Shown: positions 1 to 8,008, counted from the first letter of the stretch. The stretch is 56,675 nucleotides of DNA from Clostridium sp. CAG:678 (GCA_000431535.1 HF991822.1:141209-197883), one strand, 5' to 3'. The notes: generated from the sequence alone by a model not told the origin. Program-made: numbers and translations.

Positions 1-1686
1 AACGGTTATGATTATGCGTCTGATACGGCAGGTGCCGTCAGCAACTGCGCGGCTGCGATCCAGAGCGCTGTGAATGCCGTTAATACGGCAAAATCATCGC
101 TCGGCACAATGAATGTTGCAAGTTATATGACGCTTGCCGGTCATTATGCAGACTATACAGCAGCGTACTCCGCAGGGCAGGGTAATTACACGGAAGATTC
201 TTGGGGTGCGTTTCAAGATGCTTATGAAGCGGCGTCCAGCCTTCTTACCTCTGTTGTAAATCAGACGGCGTACATGACTTCTGCGTCTTCAGATGCACTT
301 GTAAATGCATATACGAATCTTAAAGAAAATGTTGTTCCCGACGTAACCTATACCTATTATTTCGCGAACGGCAGCAGCACAACGGTTTACGCGCCTGCCG
401 GCACAGAACCTGCGGCGCCGCAGAATACGGCAACGACTGCAGCTGTTTCCAATAATAACGGCACACATACAACGATCTCTTACAGCTGGCCGCAGTGGCA
501 GGAGGGTACCACGGATTACAGAGAAGTACCTTCAGAAAACACGGTTTCCTGCTCTATGGCAGTTATAGAAGAGGCAGTTGAGCCTACCCGTGCACAAGCG
601 GGCAAAACTGCGGTTGAGCAGTGCCCCGTTTGCGGCTATACTACCGGCGGTGAAACGATTGATCCGCTCGGCGTTCTGATCACGGTTGAGCAAAACGAGC
701 TTGGTTCAACAACGCTCAACAGCGCGCCGACAACCGGTGATGCACAGAAAGTGGCATATGGTGAGAATTATACGATCACTGCCGTTGCGGCAGATGACGC
801 TGAATTTGTGGGCTGGCAGGTAAACGGCAAACTGATTTCCACAAACCCGTCTTACACAACAGCTGCGTATGCGGATCTGACTTATGTTCCTGTTTTTGCC
901 GAAAAAGTGGATGACTTTACCGTAACATTTGTAGATCAGTTTAATATGGTTCTTGCAACCTATACAAATTCAGAACTTGCAAGTTTGGAAGAAATGCCGG
1001 ATACCTATGATTATCTCGGTTATGACTTCACCGGCTGGAGCATGACGCTGGACGATATTAAGGCGCTTGATGAAAACGCTGTTGTAACCGCTTATTATGA
1101 AAAGAGCGATTCTATGACGTTTACCGTGAATGCGCCCGGATGCGTCATTACAACCGGCGGCAATACGTATTACGACATTGCAGAAGTAGGCTTTGACGCG
1201 TCTGTAACCGTTGCCCCGCAAAGCGGCAGTGCAACTTCTTGGACGGTAAACGGAAATGTGGCTGCATACGGTGCGGAATATACATTCTTTGTAACGGCGG
1301 ATGTTGAGGTTGCCTTCTCGGGTGATGATGTTACCGCTCTGCCAACCGTTGCCGCTGTTGATGTTACACCTACGGAAAACGGTCAGGTAAGATTCCTTGC
1401 AACAAGAAATGTTCCGGAAGGTTATACGCTTCTGGAGTCCGGCTTTGTATACGGCAAGGATTTTGAAAATCCTGAATCTGCGCTCGTTCTTGAAAACGCG
1501 AACAACGGCATCTGCTATATCTATAAAAACAGCAATATGGCAAATGACGGGCAGTTTGCTCTTACGTTCGGCATCACTTCACATACCGGCACCGCTTATG
1601 CGCGCGCCTATGTGATTGCCGCAGACAGCACAGGAAACACACAAGTTTACTATGCGGATGTGCAGCATTTCGACTACGGCGCATAA
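1..1686 (+). CDS. Secreted repeat protein, 5'-truncated (FIVAR-like and InlB-type repeats)
   Basis: The frame is open from base 1, so only the C-terminal ~561 residues are present; the GTG at 70 is internal. The first ~100 residues (alanine-rich, helical, with SWGAFQDAYEAA and ALVNAYTNLKENV) resemble FIVAR modules of extracellular proteins. Later segments look like InlB B-type or bacterial Ig-like beta repeats (FVGWQVNGK, YDFTGWSMTL, ATSWTVNGN). A CPVCG pair is seen near residue 208. The protein ends in YYADVQHFDYGA with no LPXTG, membrane anchor or SLH domain, so if it is surface attached the anchor lies upstream of the window. Secretion and an adhesive or substrate-binding role are inferred from the repeat types; no catalytic motif is visible. 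Confidence 0.7.
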   Translation, partial: NGYDYASDTAGAVSNCAAAIQSAVNAVNTAKSSLGTMNVASYMTLAGHYADYTAAYSAGQGNYTEDSWGAFQDAYEAASSLLTSVVNQTAYMTSASSDALVNAYTNLKENVVPDVTYTYYFANGSSTTVYAPAGTEPAAPQNTATTAAVSNNNGTHTTISYSWPQWQEGTTDYREVPSENTVSCSMAVIEEAVEPTRAQAGKTAVEQCPVCGYTTGGETIDPLGVLITVEQNELGSTTLNSAPTTGDAQKVAYGENYTITAVAADDAEFVGWQVNGKLISTNPSYTTAAYADLTYVPVFAEKVDDFTVTFVDQFNMVLATYTNSELASLEEMPDTYDYLGYDFTGWSMTLDDIKALDENAVVTAYYEKSDSMTFTVNAPGCVITTGGNTYYDIAEVGFDASVTVAPQSGSATSWTVNGNVAAYGAEYTFFVTADVEVAFSGDDVTALPTVAAVDVTPTENGQVRFLATRNVPEGYTLLESGFVYGKDFENPESALVLENANNGICYIYKNSNMANDGQFALTFGITSHTGTAYARAYVIAADSTGNTQVYYADVQHFDYGA

Positions 1687-1705
1687 AATGCAATAATCAA
1701 CTTTT

Positions 1706-1740
1706 AAAAGGGAGTGCAACGCTCCCTTTTATTTTTATTT
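1706..1740 (+). terminator. Rho-independent terminator of the repeat-protein gene
   Basis: A 9-bp perfect stem, AAAAGGGAG (1706-1714) with CTCCCTTTT (1722-1730), is followed by a T-rich run. It lies 20 bases after the stop codon and insulates the next promoter. Confidence 0.85.
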
Positions 1741-1749
1741 CAAATTTTG

Positions 1750-1778
1750 TTGACAAATTTTTTTGTTTATATTATAAT
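1750..1778 (+). promoter_or_regulatory. Consensus sigma-A promoter of the T-box leader
   Basis: TTGACA (1750-1755), a 17-bp spacer and TATAAT (1773-1778) match the housekeeping consensus exactly. Predicted transcription start is near 1785. Such a strong promoter suits a transcript controlled by attenuation rather than by initiation. Confidence 0.9.
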
Positions 1779-1784
1779 CTTAGC

Positions 1785-2041
1785 AATACATGAGAAACAC
1801 GCAGACGGGAACAAAAATCGTCCTTCGCCTTTTTTCAGAGAATTGCCGGTCGGTGCAAGGCATAAAAAGAAAGAGCGTAATATCCTCCCCGAGTGGCCGC
1901 GTTGAATTTGCAGTAAACGCGGACGGCAGCATCCGTTAGAATTGCAGCGAATGATCGTTCGCGTAAGTGCATCATGATGATGAATTAGAGTGGTACCACG
2001 GTATTTATATCGCCTCTTTGCTTTGCAAAGGGGCGTTTTTT
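1785..2041 (+). promoter_or_regulatory. T-box riboswitch leader, specifier probably ATC (Ile)
   Basis: The canonical T-box core AGAGTGGTACCACGG lies at 1987-2001 and is followed by an intrinsic terminator: stem 2011-2020 with 2026-2035, then six T residues. Upstream hairpins fit a Stem I to III layout: an apical GCCGGTCGGTG segment near 1850, CCGCGTT/AACGCGG (1897-1903 with 1916-1922) and GCGAA/TTCGC (1937-1941 with 1948-1952). Aligning the segment CTCCCCGAGTGGC with the usual post-specifier sequence places the specifier at 1882-1884, ATC (isoleucine). The T-box TGGT would pair with a tRNA ending ACCA, which is compatible with tRNA-Ile. The T-box call is firm; the codon is read by eye and is less certain. 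Uncharged tRNA would allow read-through into the oxidoreductase operon. Confidence 0.9.
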
Positions 2042-2085
2042 AATGCGCTTTCGCATGTATACATTTCTGAGAGGAGCAATGCTTT

Positions 2086-2658
2086 ATGCAAAACTGTGTT
2101 GAGATTCGCTGGCACGGCAGGGGAGGCCAGGGCGCAAAGACCGCCGCGCTGCTTCTTGCCGATGTTGCGTTTAAGACGGGTAAGTATGTTCAGGGTTTTC
2201 CGGAATACGGGCCTGAAAGAATGGGCGCGCCGATCACGGCGTATAACCGAATCAGTACGGATCCGATTCGGGTGCACTCCAATATTTATGATCCGGATTT
2301 TGTTGTTGTGGTAGACGAAGGGCTTCTGGATACCGTGCATGTAACAGACGGGCTTTCTGAAAACGGCGCAATCCTGATCAATACCGCAAAAGATAAATCG
2401 GAGATTTCCGAAAAACTCCACGGATACAAGGGCGCGGTTTACACGATCGATGCCAAAAAGGTTTCCAAAGCCTGCCTCGGCAGGTATTTTCCGAATACGC
2501 CTATGCTTGCAGGCATTGTAAAGGTTTCCGGCGTTATGGAATGGGATGATTTTTATAATGAGATGCGTGCGTCCTTTATGCACAAATTCTCTTCTAAGCC
2601 GGAAGTCATAGATGGAAATATGAATGCGCTGAAGATGGCGTTTGACGAAGTTAGGTAA
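2086..2658 (+). CDS. 2-oxoacid:ferredoxin oxidoreductase, gamma subunit
   Basis: Gamma subunit (190 aa) of a four-subunit 2-oxoacid:ferredoxin oxidoreductase (POR/VOR type). The N-terminal RWHGRGGQGAKTAALLL is the family's signature glycine loop, and PEYGPERMGAPITAYNRIS is the conserved segment that follows. It is the first gene after the T-box, with RBS GAGAGGA 10 bases before ATG. The gene order gamma-delta-alpha-beta is that of porGDAB/vorCDAB operons. The complex interconverts a 2-oxoacid, CoA and oxidised ferredoxin with acyl-CoA, CO2 and reduced ferredoxin in the cytoplasm. Substrate choice (pyruvate or a branched-chain 2-oxoacid) cannot be decided from this subunit. Confidence 0.9.
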   Translation: MQNCVEIRWHGRGGQGAKTAALLLADVAFKTGKYVQGFPEYGPERMGAPITAYNRISTDPIRVHSNIYDPDFVVVVDEGLLDTVHVTDGLSENGAILINTAKDKSEISEKLHGYKGAVYTIDAKKVSKACLGRYFPNTPMLAGIVKVSGVMEWDDFYNEMRASFMHKFSSKPEVIDGNMNALKMAFDEVR

Positions 2659-2673
2659 GGAGGTTGGCGTTTC

Positions 2674-2976
2674 ATGAAATCAGATGTAAATAAATTAGGT
2701 CTTGAATGTAAGTGGCAGGATCTGACCGAAGGTATGCAGATCTACGGCGAGTCTACTTCGCTTGCCTTTCATACCGGGGAGTGGACTTCCGTTAAACCTC
2801 AGCTTAACGAGTCGTTATGTGTGCATTGCCTGATGTGTGTTCCCGTCTGCCCGGACAGTGTAATTCCTGTGATTGACGGCAAAAGAGGGCCTTTTGATTA
2901 TGACCATTGCAAAGGCTGCGGTATTTGTGTAAAAGCGTGCCATACAGGCGCGATCACCATGAAAGGAGTGAAGTGA
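2674..2976 (+). CDS. 2-oxoacid:ferredoxin oxidoreductase, delta subunit (2x[4Fe-4S])
   Basis: A 100-residue ferredoxin-like subunit. Two CxxCxxCxxxC clusters are visible: CVHCLMCVPVCP (about residues 49-60) and CKGCGICVKACHTGAI (about 79-94). They would carry electrons from the thiamine-diphosphate site in alpha-beta to external ferredoxin. The gene starts 15 bases after the gamma stop with an AAGGAGG site, and ends one base before the alpha start, so translation of the subunits is probably coupled. The length matches the family's usual ~100 residues. Confidence 0.92.
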   Translation: MKSDVNKLGLECKWQDLTEGMQIYGESTSLAFHTGEWTSVKPQLNESLCVHCLMCVPVCPDSVIPVIDGKRGPFDYDHCKGCGICVKACHTGAITMKGVK

Positions 2977-2977
2977 G

Positions 2978-4159
2978 ATGGCAAGGAAAGACAGATTAAG
3001 CGGAAACGAGGCGGTTGCCGAGGCGCTCCGCCAGATCAATCCGGATGTTATGGCGGCTTTCCCGATCACCCCATCCACGGAAATTCCGCAGTATTTTTCA
3101 AAACTTGTTGCGAACGGGCAGGTCGATTCTGAATTTGTCCCGGTAGAATCCGAACACTCCGCTATGTCCGCCGTAATCGGCGCGGAGGCGGCTGGCGCGC
3201 GTTCCGTTACGGCCACTTCTTCCGCCGGCATGGCGCTGATGTGGGAAGAACTCTATCTTGCAGCGTCCAACCGACTGCCCTGCGTTTTAACGCTTGTAAA
3301 CAGAGCCCTTTCCGGCCCGATCAATATTAACTGTGATCACAGCGATTCCATGGGTGCGCGTGACGCCGGCTGGATCCAGATTTATGCTGAGAATAATCAG
3401 GAAGTTTATGATAACCTGGTTATGGCATACAGAATCGGCGAACACAAGGATGTACGCCTTCCCGTTATGATCTGCCAGGATGGTTTTATCACTTCGCATG
3501 CCGTTGAAAATATCGAACTGCTTGAGGATCAGGCGGTCAGAGATTTTGTTGGCGATTATAATCCGGAGAACTACCTTTTAAATCCGGAATGCCCCATGGC
3601 GGTTGGCCCTTACAGCGTTACAAATTATTATTTTGAGGCAAAGAGGGCACAGGCAGAGGCGCTCAAACATGCAAAACAGGTAACGCTTGATGTTGCCGCC
3701 GAGTATGAAAAGATCAGCGGCAGAAAATACGGCCTTTTTGAAGAGTATAAAATGGATGATGCGGAATTTGCCGTTGTCATCATCGGTTCTGCCGCCGGTA
3801 CTACGAAAGAGGCTGTTGATCAGCTCAGAAGTCAGGGCAAAAAAGTGGGCGTATTAAAAATTCGCCTGTTTCGTCCTTTCCCGGCAAGCGAAATTGCCCA
3901 AAGTCTGAAAAAGTGTAAGGCCGTTGCGGTTATGGACAGAACGGAAAGCTTTAACGATAACTGCGGCCCGCTCGGCGCAGAAGTTACCACCGCGCTTTAC
4001 AGAGCAAATGCAGATACACTTATACTGAACTATGTATATGGCCTTGGCGGAAGGGATGTGCGTGTCTGCGATATGACCGAAATTTATGAAGAACTTGAAA
4101 AAACTGCCCCAAAAGGCGTTGTTGAAGAACCTTACCGCTATATGGGCGTAAGAGAATAA
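2978..4159 (+). CDS. 2-oxoacid:ferredoxin oxidoreductase, alpha subunit
   Basis: A 393-residue alpha subunit (POR_N plus C-terminal transketolase-like domains). MAAFPITPSTEIPQ and FVPVESEHSAMSAVIGAEAAG near the N terminus are typical of the pyrimidine-binding domain; ATSSAGMALMWEELYLAA and LVNRALSGPININCDHSD follow. The alpha subunit forms the active site with beta and selects the 2-oxoacid. The RBS GGAGTG is within the end of the delta gene. The sequence closely follows pyruvate and 2-oxoisovalerate oxidoreductase alpha subunits; I cannot separate the two by eye. Confidence 0.9.
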   Translation: MARKDRLSGNEAVAEALRQINPDVMAAFPITPSTEIPQYFSKLVANGQVDSEFVPVESEHSAMSAVIGAEAAGARSVTATSSAGMALMWEELYLAASNRLPCVLTLVNRALSGPININCDHSDSMGARDAGWIQIYAENNQEVYDNLVMAYRIGEHKDVRLPVMICQDGFITSHAVENIELLEDQAVRDFVGDYNPENYLLNPECPMAVGPYSVTNYYFEAKRAQAEALKHAKQVTLDVAAEYEKISGRKYGLFEEYKMDDAEFAVVIIGSAAGTTKEAVDQLRSQGKKVGVLKIRLFRPFPASEIAQSLKKCKAVAVMDRTESFNDNCGPLGAEVTTALYRANADTLILNYVYGLGGRDVRVCDMTEIYEELEKTAPKGVVEEPYRYMGVRE

Positions 4160-4174
4160 GGGGGGGCGGCGATC

Positions 4175-5116
4175 ATGTATAATTTTAAAGAATTTGTAGG
4201 CAGGGAAGACCGCCTTGCAGGCGGCCACAGAATGTGCGCCGGCTGCGGCGGCACCATTGCCGTAAGGAACGTATTAAAAGCGATCAAACCGGGCGATAAA
4301 GCCGTTGTGGGCAACGCTACGGGCTGCCTTGAAGTTTCTTCGTTTCTGTATCCTTATACTTCTTATAAAGACAGCTATATCCATAACGCGTTTGAAAACG
4401 CAGGGGCAACCATGGCGGGTGTTGAAAGCGCCTACAATGTATTAAAGCGCAAAGGCAAGCTGAACGATACATATAAGTTTATCACGTTCGGCGGCGACGG
4501 CGGCACATATGATATCGGGTTTCAGTCTCTTTCCGGCGCAATGGAAAGGGGTCATGATATGGTTTATGTTTGCTATGATAACGGCGCGTATATGAATACC
4601 GGTATTCAGCGTTCTTCGGCAACGCCGATGTTTGCGGACACCACTACAACGCCTGTTGGCAAAGTTTCAAACGGCAAGCCGCAGTACAGAAAAGATCTTG
4701 CCGCAATCATCGCAGAGCATCAGGTGCCTTATGTTGCGCAGACCACGTTCTTTCAGAATTTCAGGGATCTTCATATTAAGGCTGAAAAAGCGATTTATAC
4801 AAAAGGTCCGGCGTTTCTGAACATTATGGCGCCGTGTCCGCGCGGCTGGCGTTATAACACCTGGGATATCATGGAGATCTGCCGCCTTGCGGTTGAAACG
4901 CGCTACTGGCCTTTGTTTGAGGTAAAGGACGGCGTATGGACGCTCAATTACGAGCCCAGAAAATATGTGCCCATCGAGGAATGGCTCGTAAAGCAGGGCA
5001 GATTCAAGCACATGTTCAAGCCTGAAAATGAGTGGATGATCGAAGCGTTCCAGAAAGAGGTAGACCGCCGCTGGGATGAACTTCTCAACCGCTGCACCCG
5101 CCATATGGGCGCATAA
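4175..5116 (+). CDS. 2-oxoacid:ferredoxin oxidoreductase, beta subunit (TPP-binding)
   Basis: A 313-residue thiamine diphosphate-binding beta subunit. HRMCAGCGG (residues ~16-24) supplies cysteines for the proximal [4Fe-4S] cluster. FGGDGGTYDIGFQSLSGAME followed by DNGAYMNTGIQRS is the GDG-to-N TPP/Mg binding motif. APCPRGWRYN and VETRYWPLFEV in the C-terminal part are typical of pyruvate synthase-type beta subunits, which is the main argument against a purely branched-chain substrate. It is the last gene of the T-box operon. A hairpin at 5122-5143 follows the stop, but with a poor T run. Confidence 0.9.
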   Translation: MYNFKEFVGREDRLAGGHRMCAGCGGTIAVRNVLKAIKPGDKAVVGNATGCLEVSSFLYPYTSYKDSYIHNAFENAGATMAGVESAYNVLKRKGKLNDTYKFITFGGDGGTYDIGFQSLSGAMERGHDMVYVCYDNGAYMNTGIQRSSATPMFADTTTTPVGKVSNGKPQYRKDLAAIIAEHQVPYVAQTTFFQNFRDLHIKAEKAIYTKGPAFLNIMAPCPRGWRYNTWDIMEICRLAVETRYWPLFEVKDGVWTLNYEPRKYVPIEEWLVKQGRFKHMFKPENEWMIEAFQKEVDRRWDELLNRCTRHMGA

Positions 5117-5121
5117 AAATG

Positions 5122-5143
5122 ATCCTCCGATCACTCGGAGGAT
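5122..5143 (+). terminator. Hairpin after the oxidoreductase operon
   Basis: A 9-bp perfect stem with a TCAC loop starts 6 bases after the beta-subunit stop. The following bases (TCAGACTG) are not T-rich, so it may protect the 3' end or act weakly rather than be a strong terminator. Confidence 0.5.
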
Positions 5144-5443
5144 TCAGACTGTCGATAAAGTCGGCTGAACCGCGCGACATATGCTTTACATATTCAAAAC
5201 GGCAAAAATAACAAACCGTAGAATAGCAACTTAATTGTAAACAAATAAATACGTTTGAAAACAGTTAAATGCCGCATGAAACAAGTGTTCTTGCGGCATT
5301 TGCGCTTTCCGCCTTTCGCTCGGGGGCAGTACCGTTGTACGGCACCCGCTCGCGAAAAACGAAATTCAGCCCGATTTCTCGAAGTCTTCTCAGCGTGTAG
5401 GACTGCACATTTTTCTGAATTTACACCTTTTTCTACACGCTGG

Positions 5444-5475
5444 ATTCTCCGATCGCTCGGAGGATTTTTCTTTTC
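5444..5475 (+). terminator. Intrinsic terminator, second copy of the hairpin
   Basis: CTCCGA/TCGGAG with a TCGC loop is followed by TTTTTCTTTT. It is a diverged copy of the hairpin at 5122-5143 and here has a proper T run. Confidence 0.65.
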
Positions 5476-5480
5476 TCAGC

Positions 5481-5509
5481 TTTACACTTTTTCGATAATA
5501 TGTTATGCT
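5481..5509 (+). promoter_or_regulatory. Promoter of the DinB-like gene
   Basis: TTTACA (5481-5486), 17-bp spacer, TATGCT (5504-5509). It lies immediately after the terminator at 5444-5475 and about 40 bases upstream of the start codon. Confidence 0.55.
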
Positions 5510-5549
5510 TGAATTAGTTTACTAAATGTTTTTTTTGAGGAGCAGCCGA

Positions 5550-6059
5550 ATGGAAAGAAGACTCGTTGAAACAATAAAAGTATCAACAGAAATCATGTTC
5601 CACAATTTTTACGTTACGCTTGTAACATGCGATATGGACTATGTATTATGCGATTTGCCTATATGGAAGCATTGTTATCATACGCTTCATTCGTGTGATC
5701 AGTGGTACATAAATCCTTTGGATTATGAAGAGCCGCCGTTTCATGAGGACGGGCTTAACAGTCTGGATTATCTCGGCACAAAAGTTTTATCTCGGCAGGA
5801 ACTGCTTGATTATTTTGAAAAAGTAAGATCCAAGATCATGCGTTATCTGGATAGCCTTAACGATTCCGATTTATATGAAAATCCGGCAGGTTATAAGCAT
5901 AACAGGCTGGAATGTATAATAGGGCAGATGCGGCATTTCTACGCACATCTCGGCAATATAAACGCCACAACGATTATTGAGACCGGCAAATGGCCAAGGG
6001 TGGTCGGTATGTCGGGCCTTGAAAAAGGGCTTGATAAAAACGATCTTTATGAGGAGTAA
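5550..6059 (+). CDS. DinB-family protein (DinB_2-like)
   Basis: A 169-residue protein with the four-helix DinB/YfiT layout. WKHCYHTLHSCDQW (about residues 40-53) gives the first metal-ligand histidine region, and IGQMRHFYAHLGNIN (about 131-145) is the C-terminal histidine motif typical of the family. Family members bind a divalent metal and many are thiol-dependent transferases; the substrate here is unknown. The ATG at 5550 is chosen over 5526 because it has GAGGAG at good spacing, whereas an upstream start would place that sequence inside the gene. The gene stands alone with its own promoter and a bidirectional terminator. Confidence 0.7.
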   Translation: MERRLVETIKVSTEIMFHNFYVTLVTCDMDYVLCDLPIWKHCYHTLHSCDQWYINPLDYEEPPFHEDGLNSLDYLGTKVLSRQELLDYFEKVRSKIMRYLDSLNDSDLYENPAGYKHNRLECIIGQMRHFYAHLGNINATTIIETGKWPRVVGMSGLEKGLDKNDLYEE

Positions 6060-6171
6060 TTATGCCGAATACGATTGGGGGTTGCTGAAATCGGATTCAC
6101 CTATTTGTCAGATATATAAATGTTGTTTTTTTAATCACCTTATTTTCGAAAAAGAGTAAAACAGGCTCGTA

Positions 6172-6216
6172 AAAAACGCTCCCGGCAGTGCTTTTTCAAC
6201 TGCCGGGAGCGTTTTT
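6172..6216. terminator. Strong bidirectional terminator
   Basis: An 18-bp perfect stem, 6172-6189 with 6199-6216 (core CGCTCCCGGCAGT), is flanked by A and T runs. It serves both the DinB-like gene (+) and the convergent pyrophosphatase gene (-). Confidence 0.9.
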
Positions 6217-6262
6217 CATTTTTTCTTAGGTTGCACTTATTGATGTCTTACCTATATACATG

Positions 6263-6796
6263 TTACATTTGGAATCTTCTTACGTATTCTTCAATACAGG
6301 TTTGAATGATTTCTTCCGCCGCCTCCCGGTTTTGAAATTCGTTGACGATTGTTCGTTTATCATTTTCAAGAATTTTATAAACTTCAAAGAAATGCCTGAT
6401 CTCATCAAATCTGTGTTTCGGCAGTTCGCTGATGTCCGTATAGCAGTTATAGTTCGGGTCGTTCACGGGCACGGCAATGATCTTTTCGTCCTTGCTGCCG
6501 CCGTCTTCCATAATGAGAACGCCGATCGGTGAGCATTCCACGATCGTCATCGGCTGTATTTTTTCACTGCATAAAACAAGTACGTCAAGCGGATCGTTGT
6601 CGCTGGCATATGTTCTGGGAATAAAACCGTAGTTCGCCGGGTAGTGCGTGGAAGTGAACAAAACTCTGTCCAGTTTCAGCATACCGGTTTCTTTATCCAG
6701 TTCATACTTGTTCTTGCCGCCTTTTGGTATTTCGATTACGGCGTAGAATCTGTTCTTCTTGATCCTTTTGGGGCTTATGTTATGCCATATGTTCAT
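6263..6796 (-). CDS. ppa: Inorganic pyrophosphatase (family I)
   Basis: A 177-residue soluble family I pyrophosphatase, which hydrolyses PPi to two Pi and so pulls biosynthetic reactions forward. Visible motifs are FYAVIEIPKGGKNKYE near the N terminus, YPANYGFIPRTYASDNDPLDVLVL with the metal-binding DxDPxD, and GGSKDEKIIAVPVNDPNY. The length is the usual ~175 residues. The RBS AAGGAGGCG precedes the ATG (complement of 6794-6796). It is monocistronic, divergent from azlCD and convergent with the DinB-like gene. Confidence 0.93.
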   Translation of the reverse strand: MNIWHNISPKRIKKNRFYAVIEIPKGGKNKYELDKETGMLKLDRVLFTSTHYPANYGFIPRTYASDNDPLDVLVLCSEKIQPMTIVECSPIGVLIMEDGGSKDEKIIAVPVNDPNYNCYTDISELPKHRFDEIRHFFEVYKILENDKRTIVNEFQNREAAEEIIQTCIEEYVRRFQM

Positions 6797-6872
6797 AGGA
6801 ACGCCTCCTTTGGTATTTGTACCCCCATTCTAACATTAAATTCAATAAAAAACAATATGTTATAGATTATTA

Positions 6873-6901
6873 TTGAAACGAAAGAAAATTTGCATTATAA
6901 T
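6873..6901 (+). promoter_or_regulatory. Promoter of azlCD
   Basis: TTGAAA (6873-6878), 17-bp spacer, TATAAT (6896-6901). The leader is only about 20 bases, so no riboswitch or T-box fits before azlC. Confidence 0.75.
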
Positions 6902-6931
6902 ATGCACTGATAAAAAAACAGAGGTGCCGTT

Positions 6932-7642
6932 ATGAAGCAGAAAAGCCGCATCGCAACAATTCAATATGCTTTTAAGAAATCTTTGCCCGTATTGTTCGGC
7001 TATCTTTTTCTGGGTTCGGCATTCGGAATCATGCTTTATAATGCAGGATATAACTGGGTCTGGGCGGCATGTATTTCCTTGGTGGTTTTCGCCGGTTCAG
7101 GGCAGTTCCTTCTGGTATCCCTGCTTACTTCCGCCGCAAGTATACCAACGGTTGCTGTGATGACCTTGTTTATTAATTCGCGCCATATGTTTTACGGCTT
7201 GTCCCTTATTGACAAGTTCAAGGCAGGCGGATGGCGTTATCCGTTTATGATCTTTACCCTTACAGATGAAACCTATTCGGTCAATGTTTCTATTCAATCT
7301 GTTCCGGATCGGGTGGATGAGCCGAAAGCCAGATTCCTGATCGGCGAACTGGATCATCTTTACTGGATTGCCGGGTCTGTGCTTGGGTCTCTGCTCGGGC
7401 AGAGTCTGCCGATCGATTTTACCGGGATAGACTTTTCCATGACCGCGCTTTTCACCGTTATTTTTGTAGATCTGATCATCGATATAAAAAGCAGAATGTG
7501 CGGCGCAGTGGGTTTGTTCAGCGCCTTTATCTGCCTGATGATCTTCGGGGCGGATCAGTTTCTTCTTCCCGCCCTGATTTTAACGGTTATACTGCTTGTT
7601 GTGGCAAGACCGTTTTTAATTAAGAAGGGGGTAGAAAAATAA
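6932..7642 (+). CDS. azlC: AzlC-family branched-chain amino acid exporter, large subunit
   Basis: A 236-residue inner-membrane protein with about 7 hydrophobic segments. The N-terminal YAFKKSLPVLFGYLFLGSAF and SRHMFYGLSLIDKF are AzlC-family hallmarks. With AzlD it forms an efflux system for branched-chain amino acids (and 4-azaleucine in Bacillus). RBS AGAGGTG precedes the ATG. The stop and the azlD start share one base (TAATG), which indicates translational coupling. The neighbouring oxidoreductase operon, with its Ile-type T-box, gives a loose link to branched-chain metabolism. Confidence 0.9.
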   Translation: MKQKSRIATIQYAFKKSLPVLFGYLFLGSAFGIMLYNAGYNWVWAACISLVVFAGSGQFLLVSLLTSAASIPTVAVMTLFINSRHMFYGLSLIDKFKAGGWRYPFMIFTLTDETYSVNVSIQSVPDRVDEPKARFLIGELDHLYWIAGSVLGSLLGQSLPIDFTGIDFSMTALFTVIFVDLIIDIKSRMCGAVGLFSAFICLMIFGADQFLLPALILTVILLVVARPFLIKKGVEK

Positions 7643-7974
7643 TGCCTCTTTCTGTTAAAGATACGCTGATCATTATCGCCGTTGCCGCCGTCTGCACCTT
7701 TGCCACCCGCCTTGTGCCGTTTGTTTTGTTCAGCGGCAAGAAAGAACCGCCTAAATTTGTTCGCTATTTGGGTTCTGTTCTGCCGGTGGCAATCATAGGC
7801 GTTCTGATTGTTTATGGCATTGGCGATGTTCGTGATACCGGGTTTATGCAGCTTTTGCCGAAACTGATCGCGGTTGCCGCCACGGCTCTTGTGCATTTAT
7901 GGAAACGAAATACACTGCTTAGTATTGCCGTGGGCACGATCGGTTATATGCTGCTGATTCATTTTGTGTTTTAG
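7642..7974 (+). CDS. azlD: AzlD-family branched-chain amino acid exporter, small subunit
   Basis: A 110-residue hydrophobic protein with four predicted membrane segments, starting DTLIIIAVAAVCTFATRLVP; the TFATRLVPFVLF segment is typical of AzlD. It is the small partner of AzlC in branched-chain amino acid export. The start overlaps the azlC stop by one base, and GGGGGTAG upstream is a plausible RBS. No terminator is visible before the next promoter at 7980. Confidence 0.9.
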   Translation: MPLSVKDTLIIIAVAAVCTFATRLVPFVLFSGKKEPPKFVRYLGSVLPVAIIGVLIVYGIGDVRDTGFMQLLPKLIAVAATALVHLWKRNTLLSIAVGTIGYMLLIHFVF

Positions 7975-7979
7975 AACGC

Positions 7980-8008
7980 TTGACCGACGGCAAGAATTAT
8001 TATAAAAT
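7980..8008 (+). promoter_or_regulatory. Promoter of the MIF-like/sirtuin/lipoprotein genes
   Basis: TTGACC (7980-7985), 17-bp spacer, TAAAAT (8003-8008), followed by an A/T-rich leader of about 45 bases to the ATG at 8055. Confidence 0.65.

Larger units (their letters stand above)
5117..5549. other. Structured non-coding region between two near-identical hairpins
   Basis: About 430 bases without a convincing gene. It contains hairpin 1 (5122-5143, ATCCTCCGA/TCGGAGGAT), a 9-bp inverted repeat AAATGCCGC (5267-5275)/GCGGCATTT (5293-5301), a 10-bp perfect inverted repeat CAGCGTGTAG (5391-5400)/CTACACGCTG (5433-5442), and hairpin 2 (5444-5465). Hairpin 2 differs from hairpin 1 by 2 of 23 bases. 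An open frame at 5255-5512 runs across these hairpins, lacks a ribosome binding site and is not called as a gene. Confidence 0.5.

Noticed and set aside
1714-2314. Small plus-strand frames in and after the T-box leader
   Set aside because: They run through the T-box and its terminator or overlap the gamma-subunit gene in another frame.
5255-5512. 85-codon frame in the intergenic region after the oxidoreductase operon
   Set aside because: It crosses three hairpins including a terminator and has no ribosome binding site or recognisable sequence.
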